DNA from: Wenyingzhuangia sp. 2_MG-2023
Lineage (GTDB): Bacteria; Bacteroidota; Bacteroidia; Flavobacteriales; Flavobacteriaceae
Assembly: GCF_030548295.1 (NCBI RefSeq)
Contig: NZ_JAUOSB010000009.1
Span: forward strand, 62,001-126,000
Direction: 5' to 3'
DNA length: 64,000 nucleotides
Below are positions 9,408 through 17,819 of the stretch, piece by piece; within the stretch, counting starts at the first letter, position 1, and each line of letters opens with the position of its first letter. Position numbers and translations under genes: made by a program. Below the pieces are notes generated by a model, which did not search any database, was not told the DNA's origin, and worked only from the letters and a program-made list of their open reading frames with translations.

Positions 9408-9440
9408 AATAAAAAAAGCTCTGATTTTCATCAAAGCTTT
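9408..9440 (-). terminator. Intrinsic terminator of the START-like gene
   Basis: An 11-base stem with one mismatch (9415-9425 with 9430-9440) and a four-base loop is followed on the minus strand by a T run. It lies 26 bases beyond the stop at 9466 and upstream of the aminotransferase gene. Confidence 0.75.
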
Positions 9441-9465
9441 ATTTCATATTGTCTAATTCAATTTT

Positions 9466-9846
9466 CTATGCTCCAATCAAGTGCTTTAATTCAGCAATTT
9501 GATTTTCCCATAACATTTTTGCTTCGTCCAACTCATCCTCTTCTGCAAAATCTGTAATAATCAAAGAAACATCTTTGGTAAGAGCATCAACTTGAATTTT
9601 GAATTCAAAAAACGCATTTTCATCCTCGTCATCTACCCAGTGAAACTTAGCTCTGTCATCGGCTTTATAACTCAATAACTTTGCCTGTTCTTCACTACCA
9701 TCCCACATGAAAGTAAACATTTCCCCTCTTGAATTTACATTATCTGCAAACCACTCACCTAATCCGGATGGAGTTGCAAAATATTGATACAACATTGCCG
9801 GAGAAGCGTGTATAGGAAATTCTATTTGGAATTTTTCTTTTGTCAT
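9466..9846 (-). CDS. START-like (SRPBCC fold) domain protein
   Basis: 126 residues, acidic, matching the Bacteroidota START-like family: FPIHASPAMLYQYFATPSGL near the N-terminus, then FTFMWDGSEEQAKLL and an acidic segment, and a C-terminal helix (MLWENQIAELKHLIG). The SRPBCC fold forms a hydrophobic pocket for a lipid or other ligand, but none has been assigned. It is followed by its own terminator. A 72-base gap separates it from the DUF4294 gene upstream. Confidence 0.8.
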   Translation of the reverse strand: MTKEKFQIEFPIHASPAMLYQYFATPSGLGEWFADNVNSRGEMFTFMWDGSEEQAKLLSYKADDRAKFHWVDDEDENAFFEFKIQVDALTKDVSLIITDFAEEDELDEAKMLWENQIAELKHLIGA

Positions 9847-9918
9847 GATTTCGTCTTCATTTTGATGGATGGCAAAGTAGTATTTTTTTTTTACTTAAAA
9901 AAAAATGTGCTTTCAAAC

Positions 9919-10611
9919 TTATTTCTTTTTTTCTATGTGAATTTTTTTGCTTGGAAAAATCATATTAGCACTGTCTAAAACAGAGGGTTCTTCTTTTAAC
10001 CTACCGTATTTAAATGCTTCTTGCAGAATAGATTCTATCATGTAATCTTCCATTTCTAACTCTGGATGGTACTCTAAACTCAACTTTATTTTAAAAAAAC
10101 TTGCAGAAAGTCGATACCAAAACGCTTTAAAATCACCTCTTTTGTCTTGAATATGCTCATTTACAGTCTGCCCTGTAAGTCTATGAATCAACTTTATTAA
10201 AATTCTACCTTCCGTTCTTGTAAGCTTTTTAATATCGTTGGTAAACTCTTTTTCAAAAAACTTTTGTTTCTCTTTGATGAATTTTTTTCTTTTCTTTTTG
10301 GATGAAATTTTTTGAATAGTATCGTTTAAAAAAACAATCTTCTCTTTAGCCAATACTGCGTAAGGATAAGCTTTGTATGTTTTTCTCCTAAACCAAATAT
10401 AATATCTTTTATCATAATTAGTTTCAAACTTAGGAGCAGGAAACAACACTACCGTATCCAATTCAACCTTTTGATTTGGATCTGTAATCAATTCATAATC
10501 TTTATACTCTTCTTTCAATTCATCGTTATCTTCTATTTGACCAACAAGACTAATGGGTAGTAAGAAAAAAATAAATAGAAATAAGTAAGACAATAGTAAT
10601 TTCATCGGCAT
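9919..10611 (-). CDS. DUF4294 domain protein, secreted
   Basis: 230 residues with a signal peptide (hydrophobic LLLSYLFLFIFFLLPISLV, cleavage likely near GQ). The basic mature protein contains the DUF4294 core: RRYYIWFRRKTYKAYPYA-like segment near residue 70, then LTRTEGRILIKLIHRLTGQT. This family is largely restricted to Bacteroidota and has no known function. Two Met codons compete: 10611 (MPM) and 10605; the second gives a more standard signal peptide. It is divergent from the M42 peptidase gene. Confidence 0.8.
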   Translation of the reverse strand: MPMKLLLSYLFLFIFFLLPISLVGQIEDNDELKEEYKDYELITDPNQKVELDTVVLFPAPKFETNYDKRYYIWFRRKTYKAYPYAVLAKEKIVFLNDTIQKISSKKKRKKFIKEKQKFFEKEFTNDIKKLTRTEGRILIKLIHRLTGQTVNEHIQDKRGDFKAFWYRLSASFFKIKLSLEYHPELEMEDYMIESILQEAFKYGRLKEEPSVLDSANMIFPSKKIHIEKKK

Positions 10612-10704
10612 AAAAATACATAAAAAAGCAACTTAAAAAACAACAAATCATATACCTAACATCTAAAATCAAAATAGTATTTTTGAGTTTCTTTAAAACG
10701 ATAT

Positions 10705-11817
10705 ATGATGAGTGAAAATACAATTTTAACTAAAAAATCTTTAGACTTTTTAGAACAATATTTAAACAATGCTTCTCCAACAGGTTACGAAAGTAAAGGA
10801 CAAGAAATTTGGATGGATTATCTAAAACCTTATGTAGATGAGTTTATTACAGATGCATACGGTACTGCTGTAGGTGTAATCAACCCAAAAGCCGAGTACA
10901 AAGTAGTAATAGAAGGACATTCTGATGAAATTGCCTGGTATGTAAACTACATTACAGACAACGGATTGATTCATGTCATCAGAAACGGAGGAAGTGATCA
11001 CATCATTGCCCCTTCAAAACGTGTAAATATTCATACCAAAAAAGGAATTGTAAAAGGTGTTTTTGGGTGGCCAGCTATACACACACGCTTAAAAGGAACT
11101 AAAGAAGACACTCCTAAAATAGAAAACATTACTATTGATGTTGGATGTGAAAATAAAGAAGAAGTTTTAGCTTTAGGTGTTCATGTTGGTTGTGTAATTA
11201 CATACCCTGATACTTTTCAAATATTAAACGGAAACAAGTTTGTATGTAGAGCTTTAGACAACCGAATGGGAGGTTTTATGATTGCTGAAGTTGCACGTTT
11301 GATTAAAGAACAAGGTATAGAACTTCCTTTTGGTTTGTATGTTACCAATTCCGTTCAAGAAGAAATTGGTTTGCGTGGAGCAGAAATGATTACACAAGCC
11401 ATAAAACCAAATGTAGCTATTGTTACCGATGTTTGTCACGACACGTCTACACCAATGATTAAAAAAGCCGAAGAAGGAGATACTCAAATTGGTTTAGGGC
11501 CTGTTATTTCTTACGCACCAGCTATTCAACACAACGTTCGTGAATTGATTATTGAAACTGCAGAAAAGAATGAAATTCCTTTTCAAAGACATGCATCTTC
11601 AAGAGCAACAGGTACAGATACAGACGCTTTTGCTTATAGCAATGGAGGTGTTCCTTCTGCGTTAATTTCTTTACCATTACGTTATATGCACACCACTGTA
11701 GAAATGGTTCATAGAAATGATGTAGAAAATGTTATCAAATTAATTTTTGAAACCATAAAACAAATTAAAGAAGGTGATGATTTTAACTACTTTAAAAAAG
11801 GTAGTTACACTATTTAA
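10705..11817 (+). CDS. M42 family metallopeptidase (glutamyl aminopeptidase type)
   Basis: 370 residues. Binuclear metal-site residues of the M42/M28 clan are visible: His in IEGHSDEIAW, Asp in CRALDNRMGG, the catalytic Glu pair in SVQEEIGLRGAE, Asp in VTDVCHD and His in RYMHTTVEMVH. M42 enzymes form large tetrahedral aminopeptidase particles that trim short peptides in the cytosol; some members were once called cellulases. The GTDTDAF motif is typical. A tandem ATG-ATG start exists at 10705/10708. The gene ends before a strong terminator and appears monocistronic. Confidence 0.92.
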   Translation: MMSENTILTKKSLDFLEQYLNNASPTGYESKGQEIWMDYLKPYVDEFITDAYGTAVGVINPKAEYKVVIEGHSDEIAWYVNYITDNGLIHVIRNGGSDHIIAPSKRVNIHTKKGIVKGVFGWPAIHTRLKGTKEDTPKIENITIDVGCENKEEVLALGVHVGCVITYPDTFQILNGNKFVCRALDNRMGGFMIAEVARLIKEQGIELPFGLYVTNSVQEEIGLRGAEMITQAIKPNVAIVTDVCHDTSTPMIKKAEEGDTQIGLGPVISYAPAIQHNVRELIIETAEKNEIPFQRHASSRATGTDTDAFAYSNGGVPSALISLPLRYMHTTVEMVHRNDVENVIKLIFETIKQIKEGDDFNYFKKGSYTI

Positions 11818-11836
11818 TCTTCTTACAACATACTTC

Positions 11837-11868
11837 AAAAATCCGTTTTCACAAACGGATTTTTTTTA
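11837..11868 (+). terminator. Intrinsic terminator of the M42 peptidase gene
   Basis: Arms AAATCCGTTT and AAACGGATTT with a four-base loop (TCAC, 11849-11852) are followed by a T run, about 20 bases after the stop codon. Confidence 0.88.
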
Positions 11869-11914
11869 TTTCTCCCCCCTTATAAAACATCTTAAAAAAT
11901 ATGTTACGAAATCG

Positions 11915-11945
11915 TTGTAGTAAATTAAAAAAGTTAGCATATTTA
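11915..11945 (+). promoter_or_regulatory. Weak candidate promoter of fbp
   Basis: A TTG at 11915-11917 is 20 bases from CATATTTA (11938-11945), which matches TAnnTTTG at four of six fixed positions. Position relative to the ATG at 11968 is right, but the -7 match is poor. Confidence 0.35.
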
Positions 11946-11967
11946 CAGTACACAAATCATAAGCTAT

Positions 11968-12975
11968 ATGTCATTTAAAAACAAAACTTTAGGGGAGTTC
12001 ATTAATGAAAACCAACATGCATTTAAGTATACCACAGGAGAATTATCCAGCTTAATCAATTCAATAAGACTAGCTGCAAAGGTAGTAAATCACGAAGTGA
12101 ACCAAGCAGGGTTGGTAGATATAACAGGAGCTGCAGGAGATACCAACATACAAGGTGAAGACCAACAAAAATTAGATGTTTATGCCAATGACATATTTAT
12201 AAGAACTCTAATCAATAGAAATATTGTTTGTGGTATTACTAGTGAAGAAGAAGACGATTTTATTGTAGTAAACAGTCAAGATGAAAACCACCAAAACAAA
12301 TATGTGGTACTAATAGACCCTTTAGACGGTTCTTCAAACATTGATGTAAATGTTTCTGTGGGAACCATATTTTCTGTTTACAGACGTATTACTCCTATTG
12401 GAACCCCTGTAACTATGGATGACTTTTTACAAGAAGGACGTCATCAAGTTGCTGCAGGTTACGTTATTTATGGTACATCAACCATGTTGGTATACACAAC
12501 CGGACACGGAGTAAACGGTTTTACACTTAACCCTGCTATTGGAACTTTTTACTTATCACACCCTGATATGGAGTTTCCTGAAGATGGTAATATTTATTCT
12601 GTAAACGAAGGAAATTATTTAGAATTCCCAGAAGGAATTAAAAAATACATCAAATATTGCCAAAAACTAGAAGAAGACAGACCTTATACTAGTAGGTACA
12701 TTGGTTCTTTGGCTTCTGATTTTCATAGAAATATGATCAAAGGAGGAATTTACATGTATCCAAAAAGCACAAAAAATCCAAAAGGAAAATTACGTTTGTT
12801 GTACGAATGTAACCCGATGGCTTTTATAGCTGAGCAAGCTAAAGGAAAAGCTTCTGATGGTTATACTAGAATCTTAGACATCAAACCAACAGAATTACAC
12901 CAAAGAGTACCTTTTATTTGTGGAAGTAAAAACATGGTGGAAAAAGCAGAAGAGTTTATGAAGGAATTTTCTTAA
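11968..12975 (+). CDS. fbp: Class I fructose-1,6-bisphosphatase
   Basis: 335 residues. It shows the class I FBPase signature: acidic metal ligands in TSEEEDDF (residues 91-98), DPLDGSS (117-123) followed by [15 protein letters not shown], and the C-terminal substrate region [11 protein letters not shown]. It hydrolyses fructose 1,6-bisphosphate to fructose 6-phosphate, the committed step of gluconeogenesis. This is useful when cells grow on uronic acids that enter metabolism as pyruvate and glyceraldehyde 3-phosphate, though a regulatory link to the adjacent alginate locus is not shown. A bidirectional terminator separates it from that locus. Confidence 0.96.
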   Translation: MSFKNKTLGEFINENQHAFKYTTGELSSLINSIRLAAKVVNHEVNQAGLVDITGAAGDTNIQGEDQQKLDVYANDIFIRTLINRNIVCGITSEEEDDFIVVNSQDENHQNKYVVLIDPLDGSSNIDVNVSVGTIFSVYRRITPIGTPVTMDDFLQEGRHQVAAGYVIYGTSTMLVYTTGHGVNGFTLNPAIGTFYLSHPDMEFPEDGNIYSVNEGNYLEFPEGIKKYIKYCQKLEEDRPYTSRYIGSLASDFHRNMIKGGIYMYPKSTKNPKGKLRLLYECNPMAFIAEQAKGKASDGYTRILDIKPTELHQRVPFICGSKNMVEKAEEFMKEFS

Positions 12976-13004
12976 ATTTTAAGTGCTACTAGATTAAATT
13001 AAGT

Positions 13005-13043
13005 AAAAAAGGCCTGTGAAATTAATTTTCACAGGCCTTTAAC
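13005..13043. terminator. Bidirectional terminator between fbp and the alginate locus
   Basis: A 14-base perfect stem (13008-13021 with 13027-13040, core GGCCTGTGAAA) with a five-base loop serves fbp on the plus strand. With the T run on the minus strand it also serves the SDR gene that ends at 13074. Confidence 0.88.
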
Positions 13044-13073
13044 TTTAAACTTAACTAATCAATAAAATATACA

Positions 13074-13826
13074 TTAACTGAAGGCCAATCCTCCATTAAT
13101 ATCAATATTATTTCCTGTAATAAACGAAGCCTCATCTGAAGCTAAATACGCTACAAGGTCTGCAACCTCAGAAGCAATACCTTCTCTTTTTAATGGAGTT
13201 GCTGCTGCAACTTTTTCACGAATTTCACCTTTTGTAAAATCATCATGAAACTTTGTTGCAATCATACCGGGGTTCACTGCATTTACTCTAATTCCTTCTG
13301 GTCCTAGTTCTTTAGCCATAGCACGAGTAAATGTTGAGACTGCTGCTTTGGAAGCTGCATACAAAGAAGCTCCAGGACCTCCACCATCTCTAACCGCTTG
13401 AGAAGCAAAATTTACAATAACTCCACTATTCACCAGATAAGGTTTGAATGCTTGGGTCATAAAAACACATGATTTAAAGTTTACATTCATCAGTAAATTG
13501 TAAAAATCATTATCTATTTCTTCTATAGATTTTCTTGCAAACAATCCACCAGCAACATTTACCAAAATATCAACCTTTTTACCAAAAGCAGCTACTGTTT
13601 TTTCTGCTAAATTGTTAATGTCCTCCAATTTGGTAGCATTACCCTGAACTAAAATAACCTCACCATCAATTGCTTTGATCATTTTTGCAGTTTCAATAGC
13701 ATCATTGTAGTTGTTAAAATAATTTACAACAATCATAGCTCCTTCTTTGGCTAATTTTAAGGATACAGCTCTACCAATATCTCTTGCTCCACCTGTTACG
13801 ACTGCTATTTTACCTTTTAACTTCAT
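13074..13826 (-). CDS. SDR-family reductase, candidate DEH reductase (basic G-loop, probably NADPH)
   Basis: 250 residues of the classical short-chain dehydrogenase family. The cofactor motif is TGGARDIG (11-18), and the catalytic Ser142, Tyr156 and Lys160 (YAASK) are all present. Arg15 inside the glycine loop and the absence of an acidic residue at the end of the second strand (VVNYFNNY) point to NADPH. As the last gene of an operon with an MFS transporter and a second SDR in an alginate locus, the likely substrate is 4-deoxy-L-erythro-5-hexoseulose uronate (DEH), giving 2-keto-3-deoxygluconate. The fold is certain; the substrate is inferred from context. Confidence 0.85.
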   Translation of the reverse strand: MKLKGKIAVVTGGARDIGRAVSLKLAKEGAMIVVNYFNNYNDAIETAKMIKAIDGEVILVQGNATKLEDINNLAEKTVAAFGKKVDILVNVAGGLFARKSIEEIDNDFYNLLMNVNFKSCVFMTQAFKPYLVNSGVIVNFASQAVRDGGGPGASLYAASKAAVSTFTRAMAKELGPEGIRVNAVNPGMIATKFHDDFTKGEIREKVAAATPLKREGIASEVADLVAYLASDEASFITGNNIDINGGLAFS

Positions 13827-13840
13827 TTTTTTAATCTCTA

Positions 13841-14602
13841 TTAAATACCTAAAGCTTGTCCTCCACCTATTTGAATGGTTTCAGCTGTAATAAAAGCAGC
13901 ATCTTTGCTCGCTAAGAAAGCAACTACACCAGCAACATCTTCTGGTTTACCTAACCTTCCTAACATAATACTATTTGCCCAAGAAGCAAAAACTTCTGGC
14001 TTAGTTGCCTTGATTTGTGCGTGGAAAGGAGTGTCTATAGTACCAGGAGATACAGCATTTACTCTAATTCCATATTCTGCTAAATCTTTTGCCAATGCTC
14101 TTGTTATAGCATTTACTCCTGCTTTAGAAGTTCCATAGATACCTGCACCAGGTCCTCCAGCATTCCATGCTGCATTTGAAGTATAGTTAATAATTGAAGC
14201 GTTTTCTCCTTTTTTTAAGAAGGGAATGGCTGCTCTTGAAGCAAAAAATGTTGAATCAAGGTTTAAAGCCATTACCGACCTATAAAACTCAGTAGTCATT
14301 TCTTCAAATCTAGATCTTCCACCTAAACCACCAGCATTGTTTACCAACACATCAATTTTACCATACTTTTCACCAATTTTATTAATGTTTGATGTTACAG
14401 CTTCCTCATCTGTTACATCAAATCCATAATATTCAGCAGTAATTCCTTCAGCTGATAATTCTTCTAACCTCTTAGCTCCAGCACCATCGTCTATACCATT
14501 TAAAATTACGGTATAACCATCCTGCCCTAATCTTTTTGCTACTTCAAAACCAATTCCTCCTGTTGCTCCAGTTATAACTGCTATTCTTTCTTGTGATTTC
14601 AT
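13841..14602 (-). CDS. SDR-family reductase, candidate DEH reductase (probably NADH)
   Basis: 253 residues, a paralogue of the next gene. The cofactor motif is TGATGGIG (11-18), with catalytic Ser142, Tyr156 and Lys160 at the same positions. The glycine loop has no basic residue, and the second strand ends in LNGIDDG, with an acidic side chain where NAD-dependent members usually hold the ribose. It is probably a DEH reductase or a related uronate oxidoreductase. It is 14 bases from the downstream SDR and 22 bases from the MFS gene, so one operon. The cofactor assignment is an inference from two short motifs. Confidence 0.83.
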   Translation of the reverse strand: MKSQERIAVITGATGGIGFEVAKRLGQDGYTVILNGIDDGAGAKRLEELSAEGITAEYYGFDVTDEEAVTSNINKIGEKYGKIDVLVNNAGGLGGRSRFEEMTTEFYRSVMALNLDSTFFASRAAIPFLKKGENASIINYTSNAAWNAGGPGAGIYGTSKAGVNAITRALAKDLAEYGIRVNAVSPGTIDTPFHAQIKATKPEVFASWANSIMLGRLGKPEDVAGVVAFLASKDAAFITAETIQIGGGQALGI

Positions 14603-14624
14603 CTTAATAATTGTTTTAATATAT

Positions 14625-15899
14625 TTATGTTAATTTTACGGGTTCTATTTTTTTTATCAATAAAAGTATGGATGCTACAGCCATAGGAGCTAATATTGCA
14701 ATTACAATAAATGCAGGTGTGTAAGACACCGAAGCTATTAGCGGAATTAATGTGTTCATAATAATAACAGACACTGCTGCTACTGTTCCAGCTAAACCTG
14801 CCAACGTACCTACAGACGGTCCACTAAACAAATCACTTGAAATAGTTTGGATGTTACCGATTGCAAACTGGAATCCGAAAAGAACTACAGAAACAATGTA
14901 AATAAACGTCATTGGGTTGTTTTCATTTACCAAGAAAATAATTCCTAACAATCCTAAGAAGATCAAAGCACCTCCTATAGAAATTGTTGTTTTCCTAGCA
15001 ACATCAACAGTTTTGGTTTCCATCAACTTACCAGAATACCATCCTCCAACAATACTACCTGCCATACCTCCTAAATAAGAAATCCAAATAGTAGCACCAA
15101 TTTCTTCAATACTAAATCCAAATTCAGAATTTAAATACAATGGCATCCATCCCACGAATAACCACCATATTGGCTCTATAAAAAACCTAGCTGCTAATAC
15201 TCCCCAAGATTCTTTGTGCTTTAAAATTTTAACAACAGACAATCCTTTTGGTTTTTCACCAGGTGCGCAAGTATCTTCTATTCTATCTTTCAAGATCAAT
15301 TTCTTTTCTTCGTCTGTAATCCATGGGTGAACTTCTGGTTTGGCTTTGTTTACAATTAACCACGGAATTACCCATAACAGTCCAATAGCTCCAATGATAA
15401 TAAACGTAGTTCTCCATCCAAAATGCCCGTACAAATAGGCAATCAATACAGGAGCAATTACACTTCCTAAAGAAGCTCCTGCGTTAAAGATACCTTGTGC
15501 AATGGCACGTTGTTTTATAGGAAACCATTCCCCATTACTTTTTACGGCTCCTGGCCAATTTCCTGCTTCTCCAAATCCTAAGAAAGCTCTCACAATTGTC
15601 AAACTAGCCAATCCACCAGCAAACGCGTGAAAAACCGAAGACAAAGACCACACTACAATAGACACTACAAATCCTAAACGTGTTCCTATTTCATCGTATA
15701 ACTTTCCCGAGAGAAATTTACCTCCCGCATAAGTGATCATGAAAATGTTTAGCATTACTGCATAATCAGATTCATCGAGTCCTAAATCTTTTCCCATTTC
15801 TGGCCACATAACTCCAAATGCGGTTCTGTCAATATAATTGATAACTGTTGCTAAACAAATCAACAAAATGACCCACCATCTTAATCCTTTAACCTTCAT
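14625..15899 (-). CDS. MFS transporter of the hexuronate (ExuT/anion:cation symporter) type
   Basis: 424 residues with about 12 hydrophobic segments. It carries the family signature VINYIDRTAFGVMWP in the first helix, the GxLYDEIGTRLG loop between helices 2 and 3 and GEAGNWPGAVK in helix 4, typical of the ACS/ExuT group that moves hexuronates, phthalate or phosphate with protons. In this locus it most likely imports unsaturated uronate or DEH across the inner membrane. It is followed by two SDR genes 22 and 14 bases apart. The 226-base gap upstream, to gntR, shows no obvious terminator or operator. Confidence 0.88.
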   Translation of the reverse strand: MKVKGLRWWVILLICLATVINYIDRTAFGVMWPEMGKDLGLDESDYAVMLNIFMITYAGGKFLSGKLYDEIGTRLGFVVSIVVWSLSSVFHAFAGGLASLTIVRAFLGFGEAGNWPGAVKSNGEWFPIKQRAIAQGIFNAGASLGSVIAPVLIAYLYGHFGWRTTFIIIGAIGLLWVIPWLIVNKAKPEVHPWITDEEKKLILKDRIEDTCAPGEKPKGLSVVKILKHKESWGVLAARFFIEPIWWLFVGWMPLYLNSEFGFSIEEIGATIWISYLGGMAGSIVGGWYSGKLMETKTVDVARKTTISIGGALIFLGLLGIIFLVNENNPMTFIYIVSVVLFGFQFAIGNIQTISSDLFSGPSVGTLAGLAGTVAAVSVIIMNTLIPLIASVSYTPAFIVIAILAPMAVASILLLIKKIEPVKLT

Positions 15900-16125
15900 A
15901 ATTATTTATTCAATACATTAATACTAATTATTTCTTTTTTAAATTTGGACGTAGAAGTCCTGCTATAGAATTTTCTATTGCTTTAACCTTTATAATACTA
16001 CCTGTTGAATCTAAAAAATGAAGATTAATTCGTGTTTTAGCTCTAAGAATAATACTTTAAATATGTTTCCCTTCAGTTTTTAAAAGCAATTACAAACGTG
16101 CACTTTTATAGTTACTTTTTATTTT

Positions 16126-16824
16126 TTAAATATTGTAACAATACTGATACAGAACTCCAAAATGAACTTTCATTTTTTCTTTAGCCATCTCTGTATCTTG
16201 GTTTTTAATTGCTTCAAATATATCTTGATGTTCTTTGATTCCTATATAAGCCTGATTTTTATCGCAGACATGGTATTTTTCAAAATTTGTAATTATTTTT
16301 GGTGTAATCATCAACATAAGGGTGTTCATAGTACTATTACAACTAGCTTGCGCAATAGCTAAATGGAACAATAAATCTTCTTGTACAGCATTTTCTCCAT
16401 TTAAAACTTTCTCTTTATAAGCTTCCAAAGCCCCTTCAATTTGACTCAAATGCTCTTCGGTTCTTCTTTGTGCTGCCAAACGAACAGTTTTCAACTCAAA
16501 CATAATTCTTGTTTCTACTAAAGATCTAAAGTCTGGATTCTCCAATCGTAAAATATCATCAATCATACCGTTCATAGCTATTTGGCCTATATCTGCTACA
16601 AAGGTTCCACTCTGTGGTTTTGATTTTAACAAACCATAAAACTCTAACAACTGAATCACCTCTCTTACACTACTTCTGCTTACTTCAAACTTTTCAGACA
16701 TCATACGTTCTGATGGTAATTTATCTCCTGGTTCAAGATTTTTTAGGTTTATCAAATCTCTCAACTTAGATATGATTTCATTCTGACTAGTTTGCTCTCC
16801 TTTTGACAATAACTCTAACTTCAT
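16126..16824 (-). CDS. FadR-subfamily GntR transcriptional regulator, likely controls the alginate locus
   Basis: 232 residues. The N-terminal winged helix-turn-helix occupies about residues 14-76 (PGDKLPSERMMSEKFEVSRS, SVREVIQLLE, SGTFVA). The C-terminal all-helical FCD ligand domain begins near residue 100 (ETRIMFELKTVRLAA) and holds His residues that may bind a metal and acidic sugar ligands. Regulators of this branch (UxuR, ExuR, KdgR-like) sense hexuronates or KDG. A perfect palindrome of the matching operator type sits 18 bases before the start codon, and related sites occur at the two main promoters of the locus. KDG or DEH is the probable inducer by analogy. Confidence 0.9.
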   Translation of the reverse strand: MKLELLSKGEQTSQNEIISKLRDLINLKNLEPGDKLPSERMMSEKFEVSRSSVREVIQLLEFYGLLKSKPQSGTFVADIGQIAMNGMIDDILRLENPDFRSLVETRIMFELKTVRLAAQRRTEEHLSQIEGALEAYKEKVLNGENAVQEDLLFHLAIAQASCNSTMNTLMLMITPKIITNFEKYHVCDKNQAYIGIKEHQDIFEAIKNQDTEMAKEKMKVHFGVLYQYCYNI

Positions 16825-16842
16825 AGAAACTTAGTTTTAATT

Positions 16843-16860
16843 AAATTGGTTAACCAATTT
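16843..16860. promoter_or_regulatory. GntR operator, perfect 18-base palindrome before the regulator gene
   Basis: AAATTGGTTAACCAATTT is a perfect palindrome carrying the TTGGTWWACCAA core typical of FadR-type GntR proteins. It lies between the second PL7 gene and gntR, 18 bases before the gntR start, so autoregulation is likely. I did not find a convincing -7/-33 pair around it. Confidence 0.8.
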
Positions 16861-16903
16861 TCACTTTATAAATATAACAAAAATATATAGAAAATTCCTC
16901 ATT

Positions 16904-17803
16904 TTAATGCGTAACATTTAGCTTATAATATTCCACTTTTGCACTTGCCCCTTCATCTCTAGTACTTAGATAATTACCAGCTTTGAAATAATTTTCAAAA
17001 ACACCCCATTTCTGAATATGTATATCATTATATACTTTTGAATTTCCATTCATTATCACTTCCATTCTACCTTCTGATACTTTTACTCCTAAAGTAAATG
17101 TATCAAAACCTACATATTCTGGAAAATTATAACCTGCATCATCTCCCCAAGCATCTGTGTGTAAAATTTCTTCGTCAGATGCATCTAAATCTTTCAATAC
17201 TTTAGTTTTCACTCTTATTTTACCATCTTCCCAATAAATTTTTAGCATTGGAGGTGCGTTGTTGTCATCTTCACCAATCAAATCACGTTGTGCATTGGTC
17301 AAACGTCCATGAATTTGCATGATAATCGTCCGATGATAATCCCCATCACTATCTTTGGTTATTTCTCTCATTGCCAACTCTCCTGTCATGGTTCCTCCTT
17401 CTGAAAATGTCCAATTTGTACTGTTATCTCCTACAACCATCTGTTCTCTTAATTCGGTTCTTGAGTAAGAGGTATTTGCTGTAGTAGCATCACTTGGATA
17501 CGTATAAAAAACTAGAGCTCCTTTGATTGAATCATTGTACATAAATGGCTTTAATATTTCGTTAGTTCCATACTCTAAAATTTCTGGAGAAGAAACTTCT
17601 GTTGGGTTTCCTATAGGTAATGTTACTTTCCAATGGCTTAAATCTATATTTGGTAATTTATATGTTACTTCAGGAGAGGTTTCTTCTTCAGTTTCATTAT
17701 CAATTTCAATATCAGGAAAATTCTCTTCACTAGTAGAACTACAACTTGTAAGTCCTACAATGAAAATAAACACAACCCATTTGTTGATAAATTTTGACAC
17801 CAT
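16904..17803 (-). CDS. PL7 alginate lyase, surface lipoprotein with acidic linker
   Basis: 299 residues. The lipobox is VGLTSC (Cys21). An acidic linker follows, with 10 Asp/Glu among residues 26-45, and then a PL7 jelly-roll domain. The three PL7 signature regions are present: RTELRE (116-121), QIH (164-166) and YFKAGNY (starting near 272), which supply the catalytic Arg, Gln, His and Tyr. PL7 lyases cleave alginate by beta-elimination; Ile in QIH is usually linked to activity on G-rich or mixed blocks. It is probably anchored at the outer membrane. It is the tandem paralogue of the next gene (16 bases apart) and the last gene of the susC operon. Confidence 0.93.
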   Translation of the reverse strand: MVSKFINKWVVFIFIVGLTSCSSTSEENFPDIEIDNETEEETSPEVTYKLPNIDLSHWKVTLPIGNPTEVSSPEILEYGTNEILKPFMYNDSIKGALVFYTYPSDATTANTSYSRTELREQMVVGDNSTNWTFSEGGTMTGELAMREITKDSDGDYHRTIIMQIHGRLTNAQRDLIGEDDNNAPPMLKIYWEDGKIRVKTKVLKDLDASDEEILHTDAWGDDAGYNFPEYVGFDTFTLGVKVSEGRMEVIMNGNSKVYNDIHIQKWGVFENYFKAGNYLSTRDEGASAKVEYYKLNVTH

Positions 17804-17819
17804 CTTGTTTTCTTATGTG

